A stretch of 64,000 nt of DNA, from positions 88,161 to 152,160 of the forward strand of contig CAMCXX010000001.1 in assembly GCA_945883755.1 (NCBI GenBank), in the 5' to 3' direction. Shown here piece by piece: positions 26,913-35,758 of the stretch. A program made the translations under genes and the position numbers. Position 1 is the stretch's first letter. Every line of letters begins with the position of its first letter. The notes under the pieces were generated by a model. The model made no database searches and was not told where the DNA came from. It was given only the letters and a program-made list of their open reading frames with translations. This DNA comes from Bifidobacterium breve (GTDB lineage Bacteria > Actinomycetota > Actinomycetes > Nanopelagicales > Nanopelagicaceae).

Positions 26913-27530
26913 TTGCGTAAATTAGTTTTAGCAACTCATAATCAAGGCAAAATTGATGAGTTTAAAAGATTGCTCGCCGAATATGCTGGTGATGTAATTG
27001 TTTTAGGGTTAAGTGATTTTCCAGATATGCCAAATGTTGCTGAAACTGGAAAAACTTTAATTGAAAATGCTCTCTTAAAATCTCGAGCGATCGCTAAATT
27101 TACCAATCTACCAGCGCTAGCTGATGACAGTGGGCTATTTGTTGATTACTTAAATGGTGCCCCCGGCATATATTCCGCCAGATTTGCGGGATATCAAGGT
27201 CAGATAGCTAGCGAGCGAGATCGTTTAAATAATGAGAGATTGTTAAAGGAGCTACGTAATGTTGCTCGCCCAGATCGCAAGGCACAATTTAACTGTGCGG
27301 TGGTTTTTACCAATCTAAATTTAGATTTTGAGGCGCAGGAGTTAGGCAAGTTGTCAGGTGAGATCGCCGAAGCTGCCATTGGTGAGGCTGGCTTTGGCTA
27401 CGACAGCCTCTTTATCCCAGAGGGTTTTGACCAAACACTTGCGCAACTTGGTGCGGGGGTGAAGGACAGGATTAGCCATCGCGGGCTGGCAATGCGTGCG
27501 ATTGTGCCAACCTTGAGCCTGCATCTGTAA
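26913..27530 (+). CDS. rdgB: XTP/dITP diphosphatase (RdgB/Ham1 family)
   Basis: This 205-residue house-cleaning nucleotidase removes non-canonical purine triphosphates. The motifs are LVLATHNQGKIDEFKRLL, TLIENALLKSRAIA, ALADDSGLFVDYLNGAPGIYSARFAG and GFGYDSLFIPEG, followed by ISHRGLAMRA. The start is TTG at 26913, the only sensible one before the first strand, 16 bases after rph. Confidence 0.96.
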   Translation: MRKLVLATHNQGKIDEFKRLLAEYAGDVIVLGLSDFPDMPNVAETGKTLIENALLKSRAIAKFTNLPALADDSGLFVDYLNGAPGIYSARFAGYQGQIASERDRLNNERLLKELRNVARPDRKAQFNCAVVFTNLNLDFEAQELGKLSGEIAEAAIGEAGFGYDSLFIPEGFDQTLAQLGAGVKDRISHRGLAMRAIVPTLSLHL

Positions 27531-27622
27531 TCACTCATGTATCCTTAAGGCTAAGAAATTTTTAAAACCTAATCTGCACAAAATGTCAGTGAAATGTTTC
27601 AACTAAGTAAGGGAGTAATTAA

Positions 27623-28387
27623 GTGGCTGCAAAGAAAAGTGCACGCAAAGCGCCAAAGAGAGCTGTTAAGAAAGCTGCAAAGCGTTCAACAGCAAAACGT
27701 TCAACAGCAAAGCGTTCAACAGCAAAGAAGAGCACCGCTCGTAAAGCTGTAAAGAAAACCGCTAAGCGTAAGTCAAGTAAGAAGTCCGCAACATATAAAG
27801 TTCCACCAGTTCCACTAGGTGGATCTTCTCGTTCTTCAGTATCAACTATTTCTACAACACCAAAACCAGCAGGTGGCTCTTACTCACCAAGCAAGAGCAG
27901 CAAATCCTCTGGTAACTCATCAAATAAGGTTTTGATTGCAGTTGTTCTTGGAATTGTAATTTTGGCGATTGCCGTTATTGCTAGTGGATCATCAGATGAT
28001 GAATCAACAACAGTAACGCCAACTCCAATTGCATCTGAGTCTGCTGCACCGATGCCATCTGAGTCAGCATCTGAGACAACCTCAGCACCTCTTGCAGCGC
28101 ATGAAGCACCAACCAAGATTGTTGCTCAATACAACGCTACTGGCGCAACTGTTTTCTGGAAATCCCCAGAAAGTGCGATCGAGGGCATTACCGGTTACAA
28201 CTTAGAACTTCGCAAGGGTGGCTCAACTGAGTGGAACTTAGTTGCAACAGTTCCAGCAACTCAATTCTCACAAGATATTACAAAAACCGGAACAGATAGT
28301 TGGGCCCAAGTTAAGGTTTCAACTGTTTACTCCGATGGAGTCGTAGTTGATGGCAAGATCTTTGGATTGCCAGGCAGCTGGGAGTAA
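27623..28387 (+). CDS. Membrane protein with histone-H1-like Lys/Ala tail and C-terminal FN3-like domain
   Basis: This 254-residue protein has residues 1-58 extremely basic and H1-like (AAKK, KRSTAK repeated three times, KKTAKRKSSKKS). A Ser/Gly/Pro linker leads to one membrane helix at about 103-121 (VLIAVVLGIVILAIAVIA). A Thr/Ser/Pro/Glu-rich stalk follows, then a domain at about 160-254 with fibronectin-III-like strands (PTKIVAQYNATGATVFWKSP, ITGYNLELRKGG). By the positive-inside rule the basic tail is cytoplasmic and the FN3 part outside. The GTG start has AAGGGAG upstream and a terminator follows. I know of no named family with this layout. DNA or RNA binding by the tail is inference. 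Confidence 0.75.
   Translation: MAAKKSARKAPKRAVKKAAKRSTAKRSTAKRSTAKKSTARKAVKKTAKRKSSKKSATYKVPPVPLGGSSRSSVSTISTTPKPAGGSYSPSKSSKSSGNSSNKVLIAVVLGIVILAIAVIASGSSDDESTTVTPTPIASESAAPMPSESASETTSAPLAAHEAPTKIVAQYNATGATVFWKSPESAIEGITGYNLELRKGGSTEWNLVATVPATQFSQDITKTGTDSWAQVKVSTVYSDGVVVDGKIFGLPGSWE
27680..27733 (+). repeat. Tandem 15-bp repeat encoding (RSTAK)n
   Basis: The unit CGTTCAACAGCAAAR recurs three times in tandem inside the H1-like tail. Unit changes add or remove exactly five residues. The close identity of units suggests recent slippage-type expansion. Confidence 0.7.
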
Positions 28388-28401
28388 ATAAAAAGAAGAT
28401 T

Positions 28402-28440
28402 AATAATCCTCATCGAGAAATTGATGAGGATTATTTTTTT
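28402..28440 (+). terminator. Rho-independent terminator after the H1-tail gene
   Basis: AATAATCCTCATC (28402-28414) pairs with GATGAGGATTATT (28423-28435) across an 8-nt loop and is followed by a T-run to 28440. It may also serve the convergent acyltransferase gene, since A-rich sequence (AAAAAGAAGA) precedes the stem. Confidence 0.9.
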
Positions 28441-28446
28441 ACAGAT

Positions 28447-30228
28447 TTACTTCGCTGGAATTGTTAATACATCCAAGATTGCAGCAACATAAGCATCAGA
28501 GCCAATCGGGCTTAGGTGCACACCATCTGGTGCAAATAATTGTGGTTTACCTTCTGAGATCTTATTCCAATCAACTAACTTTACATTTGAATAATTCGCA
28601 GCAACTGTATCAATTATTTTATTATTTTCATCCCGCCAAGATCTTGGCACTGCCGTGTTTACAACAATAATTTGTGGCTGGTTCTTTATTGTTTCAAAGA
28701 TATCGGTAACAGTTTCTAAGGATAATTTATTGTTATTGCCTAAGTTAAAGACAATAGGTGATTCCGGAACTGCTATCTGATCAACACCCATCGCAGCCAG
28801 TAACTCAGGGGCTTGTCGCCCTACTCTGGCGTTAATTAATGAGATATGTACCTGTCTTTCTAACTTTGCCCGAACTCCTAGAATTACAGAATCACCGGTA
28901 ACCCAAACACCGGTAGTACTTCCGAGATCTCCTGTAGTAGCTGCCAGATCTTCATCCTCATCAATTATGCTCTCATTTAACAATTGCTTAGCTGCTAAAT
29001 CTGACTTACTTATTGCTTGGGCAGAGATAGATGCAGAAACCGCGACCAAAGAGAGAATTGAAAGAAGAATGTATGCCTTATGGCGCAATTGCACTCTCGG
29101 TGCACGATATTTAATTCCGCGAACCCAGTTTTGAATATTTCCCTGGCGAAATGGAATTTCAACCCATCGAAGTGAGATATCAGCTAGCGCTAGAACCAGC
29201 AGAACTCTGGCTAAATAGAGCGCCCAGCTCTCTCCCGTTAAATCTACAGAGGGCCGGGTAACTTGGAATACCACCCAGTGCCAGATGTAAATTCCATAGC
29301 TTCGTTGGCCCACCCAGGTGAAAGGCGCACTACTTATCAATGGCGCAAATCTAGAAGCGGGATGAACTAGGGAGATAATCACTAAACAGCCGAAGATTGC
29401 AGCAAGTGGAAATGCTATTTGATATGAGGTGGCATTATTTGCATCAATAAATAAAAAGGTTGCGATTAATCCCAACAAACCAAATACTCCGATGCCATCA
29501 ATGACATCTTGCGCCCGTTTTGCAATGTTGGCACTTAAATTTTGTGGAATCCAACTTACAGCAAGGGCTGAACCTAGAAATAAACCAAGGCTATGAGTAT
29601 CTGTTCCAAAGTAGATGTGGCTTACTTGCTGTGCGTTTGCTGCATCTAGTTGAAGGGAGACAAAAAATAATGCAGCTCCAGAGAACATTGCAATGATTAA
29701 TGCCGCCCGTGCAACATTTGCTTTGCCAAAGTACTTTAACACTGTCAGCAAAATTATCGGCCAAATTAAGTAAAACTGAAGTTCAACCGCAAGTGACCAG
29801 GTGTGTTGAAGCAATGGCGGCCGACCAACAGTTTCAAAGTAATCTTGCTGGCGAGCAACCAACGCCCAATTCATCATGCCTATTAGCGCGTAAGGCAGAT
29901 CGGTTAGAAATCTCTTGATTGCTTCTGGTGCCCATACGCCAATAAAAATAATGGTGCTAAATACCATAAATAAAAATCCAGGGTAAATGCGGCGAAGTCT
30001 GGCCCAGTAAAAACCACGTAGATCTAAGGCGCCAGATTTATTAATTGAGTCAAGGATTAATCTGGTAATCACATAACCAGAGATCACAAAAAAAAGATCA
30101 ACTCCTAAAAATCCACCAGGCAGCCAAGAAATTCCAAGGTGATAGAGAACTACTGCAGTAACAGCAATTGCTCGCAATCCATCGATGGATGCAATGTGGC
30201 GGACAGGCTTTTCAGAGCTCATACTCAT
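28447..30228 (-). CDS. Acyltransferase-3 membrane protein with SGNH domain (OafA/YrhL type)
   Basis: This 593-residue protein has an N-terminal integral membrane acyltransferase-3 domain (about residues 10-370, roughly ten helices) beginning HIASIDGLRAIAVTAVVLYHLG. It carries GGFLGVDLFFVISGYVITRLI, LQHTWSLAVELQFYLIWP and WVGQRSYGIYIWHW. A further helix leads to an extracytoplasmic SGNH-hydrolase-like domain (GVWVTGDSVILGVR with the nucleophile Ser, FAPDGVHLSPIGSDAY with the catalytic DxxH). Such proteins O-acetylate cell-surface glycans or peptidoglycan. The acceptor is unknown. Confidence 0.92.
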   Translation of the reverse strand: MSMSSEKPVRHIASIDGLRAIAVTAVVLYHLGISWLPGGFLGVDLFFVISGYVITRLILDSINKSGALDLRGFYWARLRRIYPGFLFMVFSTIIFIGVWAPEAIKRFLTDLPYALIGMMNWALVARQQDYFETVGRPPLLQHTWSLAVELQFYLIWPIILLTVLKYFGKANVARAALIIAMFSGAALFFVSLQLDAANAQQVSHIYFGTDTHSLGLFLGSALAVSWIPQNLSANIAKRAQDVIDGIGVFGLLGLIATFLFIDANNATSYQIAFPLAAIFGCLVIISLVHPASRFAPLISSAPFTWVGQRSYGIYIWHWVVFQVTRPSVDLTGESWALYLARVLLVLALADISLRWVEIPFRQGNIQNWVRGIKYRAPRVQLRHKAYILLSILSLVAVSASISAQAISKSDLAAKQLLNESIIDEDEDLAATTGDLGSTTGVWVTGDSVILGVRAKLERQVHISLINARVGRQAPELLAAMGVDQIAVPESPIVFNLGNNNKLSLETVTDIFETIKNQPQIIVVNTAVPRSWRDENNKIIDTVAANYSNVKLVDWNKISEGKPQLFAPDGVHLSPIGSDAYVAAILDVLTIPAK

Positions 30229-30259
30229 GATGCAATCAGTAACTTCTTTTTCTTACCAA

Positions 30260-31057
30260 CTACTTCTTTTTCTTTGCAGAAGCCTTCTTCTTCTCAGCAT
30301 TTTCTCTTCGCGCAGCAGCAGCAGCAACTTGTTTACCTTTTCCAGAAACAAATGTTTTACCAGATGGCTTATTAGCAGAGTCTAAGTTGGCATTTATATC
30401 CATTTGTAGTTCGGCTAAGCGGTCAAAAGCTTGTTGTAGTTTCAGGCGAGTTTGCGCAATCGCTTGTTCGGCAGCATTTAGCGAAGCGTTTTGACTGCGG
30501 TGCAATCGCTCCGCCTCTGAGATTGCAGTTGATAACCAGCTGCGGTAATCAATAATTTGAGTTGCTGCACTTTCAATCATCTTTTGTGACTCACGTCGAG
30601 CTGCAGATGTTAATTGCGCAGCCTCGCGAGCAGATTCATTTAAGCTATCTTCTGCTTCAGCCTCTGCATTGGTACGAAGCTCATCTGCATCATCTTCAGC
30701 AGCTTGCAAGTATTTACGGCCACGTGATTCAGCAGCGGTTAAAATCGCCTTTGCTTTAGATTCTGCCGACTCTAATTTTTCCTTAACCTCACGGGTTGAT
30801 TCGTTGATAATCTTTTGCGCAGCGCTATTTGCCTTTGCTTCACGCGCTTGGGCAGATTTAATAATGCTCATGGCGGTTTCAGTCGCCAAAATTTCAAACT
30901 CTTCTCGAGTCAAAGAGGTGATGTCACGGCGAGCGCGCATGTCACTTAATTGAGATTCAAGTTGTCGAATTCGCTCGAGCGCATTTGCAGAAGGAGCGGG
31001 GGCATCAGAGCTTTCGCCCTTAAAGCCAACCCAGGATAAAAAGTTCTTCTCTGCCAT
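30260..31057 (-). CDS. Coiled-coil protein with Lys/Ala-rich C-terminal tail (DivIVA/Wag31-like organisation possible)
   Basis: This 265-residue protein is almost entirely predicted coiled coil from about 25 to 220, with Ala/Glu/Lys heptads (AKANSAAQKIINESTREVKEKLESAESKAKAI). A basic tail ends KKKASAKKKK. There is no signal peptide or membrane helix. Similar actinobacterial coiled-coil proteins (DivIVA, Scy, Ag84) organise polar growth, but the N-terminal DivIVA lipid-binding motif is not evident, so this is only a comparison of architecture. It is 31 bases downstream of nothing recognisable as a partner; it lies between tRNA-Leu and the acyltransferase gene, all on the minus strand. Confidence 0.65.
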   Translation of the reverse strand: MAEKNFLSWVGFKGESSDAPAPSANALERIRQLESQLSDMRARRDITSLTREEFEILATETAMSIIKSAQAREAKANSAAQKIINESTREVKEKLESAESKAKAILTAAESRGRKYLQAAEDDADELRTNAEAEAEDSLNESAREAAQLTSAARRESQKMIESAATQIIDYRSWLSTAISEAERLHRSQNASLNAAEQAIAQTRLKLQQAFDRLAELQMDINANLDSANKPSGKTFVSGKGKQVAAAAARRENAEKKKASAKKKK

Positions 31058-31181
31058 GATCTGATCCTTTCGTGCAAGTAGCGTTAAAACAAGGGTGATT
31101 TAAATAGAGCTAATCTGCTTACAATCTAAATGAGGCAACATTTTTCGATGCAACCTCAGTTTAAAGTTGATGTAAACATTG

Positions 31182-31260
31182 TGCGGAAGGTGGGACTTGA
31201 ACCCACACGCCGAAGCACAGGTTCCTAAGACCTGCGTGTCTGCCATTTCACCACTCCCGC
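31182..31260 (-). tRNA. tRNA-Leu (anticodon UAG)
   Basis: On the minus strand the sequence folds as a class II tRNA. The acceptor is GCGGGAG/CTTCCGC with discriminator A and the anticodon stem is CAGGT/ACCTG around loop CTTAGGA, giving anticodon TAG. A long variable arm (GTGCTTCGGCGT) and the T-arm GTGGGTTCAAGTCCCAC complete it. CCA is not encoded. Confidence 0.95.
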
Positions 31261-31369
31261 AATTTCACCCACCAAAAAAGAGTGGGCAAGGGGGCAAGAT
31301 TACGGTGCATTGGGCATCAGCGCCAAACCCTCACCCTTGTTAAAGGTAGCAACGGGTAACCTTGCTCAA

Positions 31370-33055
31370 ATGAGTGAATCTTCAGCACAAGCGCTGGTTC
31401 AAAGTGCAATCGCTGATGCCCTAAAGCGAGTGATTGCTGCGGGTGAGATTAACGCCCAGCTTCCGAAAGCGATTAAGTTAGATCGACCTAAAAACCGTGA
31501 GCATGGTGATTATGCAACCTCAATTGCACTTGCGCTCGCAAAATCATCTGACCTAGCACCACGAGCAGTTGCAGAGTTAATTGTTAAATCATTAATTGAT
31601 AATGATTTATTGAGTAAAGCCGGAATTAGCAAGGTTGAGATTGCAGGACCTGGGTTTATAAATATAACTTTAAATAATGCCTCCCAGACAGCGGTAGTAA
31701 TTGAAATTTTAAGCAAAGCAAAAAAATTCGGACATGGCAATTGGTTAAGTGATAAGAAAGTAAATTTAGAGTTTGTTAGTGCTAACCCAACTGGCCCGCT
31801 GCATTTAGGACACACTCGTTGGGCGGCGGTTGGTGATGCATTAGGACGGGTTCTTTCCGCCGCTGGTGCTGAAGTATCTCGTGAGTTTTATATAAATGAT
31901 CGTGGAAATCAGATGGATTTATTTGGCGCCTCAATCAGAGCTGTTGCATTAGGCCAGGAGCGTCCAACAGATGGTTATCATGGTGAGTACATAATTGATT
32001 TAGCAAATGAGATTGTGAAAAGTAATCCAGAGTTTCTAAAGCTATCTGAAGCAGATGGAGTTAATGCATTTCGAGATACCGGTTATAAGTTGCAGTTAAA
32101 GCAACAACAAGGAGTATTAGATAATTTTGGTACTCATTTTGATACCTGGTTCTCCGAGAAATCCCTATATGAAAATGATTTCTTCACTCATTCACTAGAG
32201 AAGTTAAAGAGCCAGGGCCATGTCTATGAGACAGATGGCGCAGTATGGCTGCGCACATCTGATTTTGGTGATGATAAAGATCGGGTAATGATCAAATCAG
32301 ATGGCTCATTTGCTTACTTTGCATCTGACTCTGCTTATTATGTAAGTAAGCGAGAGCGTGGATTTAATCTTTGCATTTATATGCTCGGTGCCGATCACCA
32401 TGGATATGTTGGCAGAATAAAAGCGATTGCAGCATGTGCAGGTGATGATCCAAAGTTAAATATTGAGATTTTAATTGGGCAAATGGTAAAGATTATGGAG
32501 GGCGGAGAAGAGTTAAAACTCTCTAAACGAGCTGGCACCATAATTACATTGGAGGAGTTGGTTGAAAAAGTTGGTGTCGATGCAGCGCGATACACCTTAA
32601 TCAGATATCCAACTGATACGCCAATGGTGATGGATGTGGATTTACTTCGCAAAAATACAAATGAGAATCCAGTTTATTATGTGCAGTATGCACATGCTCG
32701 AATCTGTGCAGTGCTGCGAAATGCAAAAGATTTAGGAATTAGTTACGGAGTAAATCAATTTAAACCAGAGCTACTTGTTCATGAACGTGAGCGAGAGTTA
32801 ATTGGATTATTGGCAGAGTTTCCTCGAGTAGTTCAAGGTGCTGCACAAATACGGGAGCCGCATCGAGTTGCAAGGTACGCCGAGGAGTTAGCTGGTGTGT
32901 ATCACCGTTTTTACAATGATTGCCGAGTCCTTCCACTTGGCGATGAAAAAAGCTCTGAATTAAACAGCGCCCGAGCAACCCTCTCGCTAGCAACCGCGCA
33001 AGTGATCAGCAATGCTTTAGATTTGCTAGGTGTTAGCGCTCCGGAGAAGATGTAG
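31370..33055 (+). CDS. argS: Arginyl-tRNA synthetase
   Basis: This class I synthetase is about 561 residues long from the ATG at 31370. The ORF track begins 20 codons earlier at TTG, but the extra residues are not typical. It has the ArgRS N-terminal domain, HIGH-like HLGH in PTGPLHLGHTRW, DHHGYVGR and the KMSKS-like LSKRAGT. The C-terminal anticodon-binding domain ends with YHRFYNDCRVL. It starts the conserved series argS-lysA-hom-thrC-thrB-rho, with lysA 6 bases downstream. Confidence 0.97.
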   Translation: MSESSAQALVQSAIADALKRVIAAGEINAQLPKAIKLDRPKNREHGDYATSIALALAKSSDLAPRAVAELIVKSLIDNDLLSKAGISKVEIAGPGFINITLNNASQTAVVIEILSKAKKFGHGNWLSDKKVNLEFVSANPTGPLHLGHTRWAAVGDALGRVLSAAGAEVSREFYINDRGNQMDLFGASIRAVALGQERPTDGYHGEYIIDLANEIVKSNPEFLKLSEADGVNAFRDTGYKLQLKQQQGVLDNFGTHFDTWFSEKSLYENDFFTHSLEKLKSQGHVYETDGAVWLRTSDFGDDKDRVMIKSDGSFAYFASDSAYYVSKRERGFNLCIYMLGADHHGYVGRIKAIAACAGDDPKLNIEILIGQMVKIMEGGEELKLSKRAGTIITLEELVEKVGVDAARYTLIRYPTDTPMVMDVDLLRKNTNENPVYYVQYAHARICAVLRNAKDLGISYGVNQFKPELLVHERERELIGLLAEFPRVVQGAAQIREPHRVARYAEELAGVYHRFYNDCRVLPLGDEKSSELNSARATLSLATAQVISNALDLLGVSAPEKM

Positions 33056-33061
33056 AAAATT

Positions 33062-34441
33062 ATGAAATATCCAACCTCACCATTTTCTAGCAATTTAAAA
33101 TTCAACAATGCGCCAGTTGATTTAAGTAAAAATAATATTAGCGGTGAGTTATCAATTGCTGGGTGCACAGCTTCGGCTCTAGTAAAAGAGTTTGGCTCCC
33201 CCTTATTTGTAATTGATGAGGCGGATTTTTTCCTAAGAGCCAACGCTTGGAAGAGTGCTTTACAAGAAAGCTTTGCCAATGGAAAGCTTTACTATGCAGC
33301 AAAATCCTTTATCTCAATTGAGATTGTGAAATGGCTCAAAGCGCTAGAACTTAATTTAGATGTTTGTACAGGTGGTGAATTAGCGGTTGCACTGGCAGCG
33401 GATTTTCCAACTGACCGAATCGAGTTCCATGGCAATAACAAATCGGTAGCAGAGATTGAGATGGCAGTTAATGCCGGCGTTGGCACAATTGTGATTGATT
33501 CATTTATTGAAATTGAGCGAATTGCCCAAATCGCAAAATCTGCCGGCAAGATTCAAAATGTTTACATCAGATTAACACCGGGTATTCAAGCCCATACCCA
33601 TGAGTTTATTTCGACCGCTCATGAGGATGTGAAATTTGGTTTTTCAATCGCTAGTGGTGCAGCAGTAGCTGCAGTTGAAAAAACCCTAACCCATAAATCC
33701 TTAAATTTAATTGGTGTGCATTGCCATATCGGTTCACAAATATTTGAGGTTACCGGCTTCACCATGGCCGCCCAACGGTTGGTCGCTACCTTGGCTGAAA
33801 TTAAAGAAAAATTTGGCACCGAGTTACCTGAGTTAAATATTGGTGGCGGTTATGGAATTGCCTACACAACACAGGAGAGCGCTATCTCTCCACAAGATGT
33901 GTTACCCGCCTTAGCAAAGGTGATTAAAGAGGAGTGCGCAAGATTTAAGTTAGCGCTGCCAATAATCTCAATCGAGCCAGGTCGAGCAATTGTTGGGCCA
34001 ACTACAACAACTATTTATGAGGTTGGAACTACAAAATCAGTCACCCTAGAGGATGGCACAATTCGAAATTACATCTCAGTTGATGGTGGAATGAGTGACA
34101 ATATTAGGCCCGCTCTTTACGGCGCAAAGTTTTCTGCATTTTTAGCTAATCGTGAATCTGCCTCTGAAAAAATAAGTTCTCGGGTGGTTGGTAAGCATTG
34201 CGAGACTGGTGACATTTTAATTTTTGATATTAATTTTGCTGCGGATATTGCACCCGGTGATTTATTGGCATTTCCAGCAACTGGCGCTTATGGCCGCAGC
34301 ATGGCTAGTAATTACAACCATATTCCAAGGCCAGCTGTAATCGCAGTAAAAGATGGCGCTGCCCGCACAATTTTGCGCAGAGAAAACCAGGCAGATTTGC
34401 TCGCGTTAGAGGTAACTCAAGCGCCACGGCGACTGTCATAA
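33062..34441 (+). CDS. lysA: Diaminopimelate decarboxylase
   Basis: This 459-residue PLP enzyme performs the last step of lysine synthesis. The fold type III barrel holds the PLP-Lys in KLYYAAKSFIS and the phosphate-binding GGGYGIAY. HCHIGSQIFE, EPGRAIVGP and the inter-subunit active-site motif CETGDIL (Cys-Glu) are visible, followed by GAYGRSMASNYN. It is cotranscribed with argS and hom; this placement is standard in actinobacteria. Confidence 0.97.
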   Translation: MKYPTSPFSSNLKFNNAPVDLSKNNISGELSIAGCTASALVKEFGSPLFVIDEADFFLRANAWKSALQESFANGKLYYAAKSFISIEIVKWLKALELNLDVCTGGELAVALAADFPTDRIEFHGNNKSVAEIEMAVNAGVGTIVIDSFIEIERIAQIAKSAGKIQNVYIRLTPGIQAHTHEFISTAHEDVKFGFSIASGAAVAAVEKTLTHKSLNLIGVHCHIGSQIFEVTGFTMAAQRLVATLAEIKEKFGTELPELNIGGGYGIAYTTQESAISPQDVLPALAKVIKEECARFKLALPIISIEPGRAIVGPTTTTIYEVGTTKSVTLEDGTIRNYISVDGGMSDNIRPALYGAKFSAFLANRESASEKISSRVVGKHCETGDILIFDINFAADIAPGDLLAFPATGAYGRSMASNYNHIPRPAVIAVKDGAARTILRRENQADLLALEVTQAPRRLS

Positions 34442-34459
34442 GTTTGAGATACTTCTCCA

Positions 34460-35752
34460 ATGATGTCGAGTAAAACTCTTAAAATCGGAGTATTGGGTTG
34501 CGGTGTTGTCGGCTCTCAAGTTGTCCGTTTATTACTTGCCAACAAAGCTGATCTTTCAACTCGTGCTGGTGCAAATCTGCAATTGGTTAAGGTGGCTGTT
34601 CGAAATCCAAAATCAAAAAATTATGGCGTACCGGATGAACTTTTAACATCAGATTTGAAATCTGTTGTAAGTGATCCACAAGTAGATTTAATTGTTGAGT
34701 TGCTTGGCGGAATTGAGCCAGCTCGCGAATTGATTTTAACTGCATTAAAAAATGGAAAATCTGTAGTTACTGCAAACAAAGCACTTCTTGCCAAACATGG
34801 CGCAGAGCTTTATGCAGCTGCTGATAATGCCAATGTTGACCTTTACTATGAAGCAGCGGTTGCTGGTGCAATTCCAATTTTGCGCCCACTGCGCGAATCT
34901 TTAGTTGGCGATCAGGTATTAAAAGTAATGGGAATTGTTAATGGCACTACAAATTATATTTTAACTAAGATGGATGAAAATGGTGCAGCCTTTGAAGATG
35001 CACTGCGAGAAGCACAAAAACTTGGTTTTGCCGAAGCTGATCCAACTGCAGATGTAGAGGGTGGCGATGCTGCTGCCAAAGCTGCAATTCTGGCGGGGCT
35101 TGCTTTTCATTCTCGGGTAACTGATTTAGATGTTTACAAAGAGGGAATTAGCAAGATCACTGCAACTGATGTGAAGGTAGCAAAGGCGATGGATCTGGTA
35201 ATTAAATTACTAGCTATAGCTGATGTCACTAATGATGGTGCAATTGCGGTAAGGGTTCACCCGGCATTGATATCTAGAGCGCATCCACTTGCATCAGTGA
35301 GAGATTCATACAATGCGGTCTTTGTTGAGTCAGCATCAGCTGGGCAAATGATGTTTTACGGACGTGGCGCTGGTGGTGAGCCAACCGCCTCTGCAATTTT
35401 GGGAGATTTGGTAGCTGTTGCTAGAAATAAATTATCTGGTGGCCTTGGACCTCGCGAGAGTGATTACGCAGATCTTAAAATCGCAAAGATTGGTGATACT
35501 CAAACTCGTTACCTGATCAGATTAAATGTGGCAGATAAGCCAGGTGTACTTGAGAGTGTGGCCCATGTTTTTGCATCAAATCAAGTTTCGATTCAAACTG
35601 TAAGGCAATCTGGTGCCGGTGATAAGGCTGAGTTAATTGTGATGACTCACATCTCAAAAGAATCTGCGCTAAGTGCGACTGTGAAAGATCTTTCTAAGTT
35701 AGATTCAGTTACCGATGTCGCAAGCGTGCTTCGTGTTGAAGGTGAGATTTAA
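34460..35752 (+). CDS. hom: Homoserine dehydrogenase
   Basis: This 430-residue enzyme reduces aspartate semialdehyde to homoserine. It has the Rossmann motif GVLGCGVVGSQVVRLL, the catalytic region YYEAAVAGAIPILRPL, GIVNGTTNYILTKM and EADPTADVEGGDAAAKAAIL. A C-terminal ACT domain (YLIRLNVADKPGVLESVAHVFA) probably mediates feedback by threonine. There is no fused aspartokinase. It is followed by thrC after 6 bases. Confidence 0.97.
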   Translation: MMSSKTLKIGVLGCGVVGSQVVRLLLANKADLSTRAGANLQLVKVAVRNPKSKNYGVPDELLTSDLKSVVSDPQVDLIVELLGGIEPARELILTALKNGKSVVTANKALLAKHGAELYAAADNANVDLYYEAAVAGAIPILRPLRESLVGDQVLKVMGIVNGTTNYILTKMDENGAAFEDALREAQKLGFAEADPTADVEGGDAAAKAAILAGLAFHSRVTDLDVYKEGISKITATDVKVAKAMDLVIKLLAIADVTNDGAIAVRVHPALISRAHPLASVRDSYNAVFVESASAGQMMFYGRGAGGEPTASAILGDLVAVARNKLSGGLGPRESDYADLKIAKIGDTQTRYLIRLNVADKPGVLESVAHVFASNQVSIQTVRQSGAGDKAELIVMTHISKESALSATVKDLSKLDSVTDVASVLRVEGEI

Positions 35753-35758
35753 AGGTAA

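Noticed and set aside
31130-31160. Hairpin TGAGG...CCTCA downstream of tRNA-Leu as terminator
   Set aside because: The stem is interrupted by a 3-nt internal mismatch and lacks a clear T-run, so the evidence is insufficient.
31310-31369. N-terminal 20-residue extension of ArgS starting at TTG
   Set aside because: It is not conserved-looking. The ATG at 31370 gives the normal ArgRS start.
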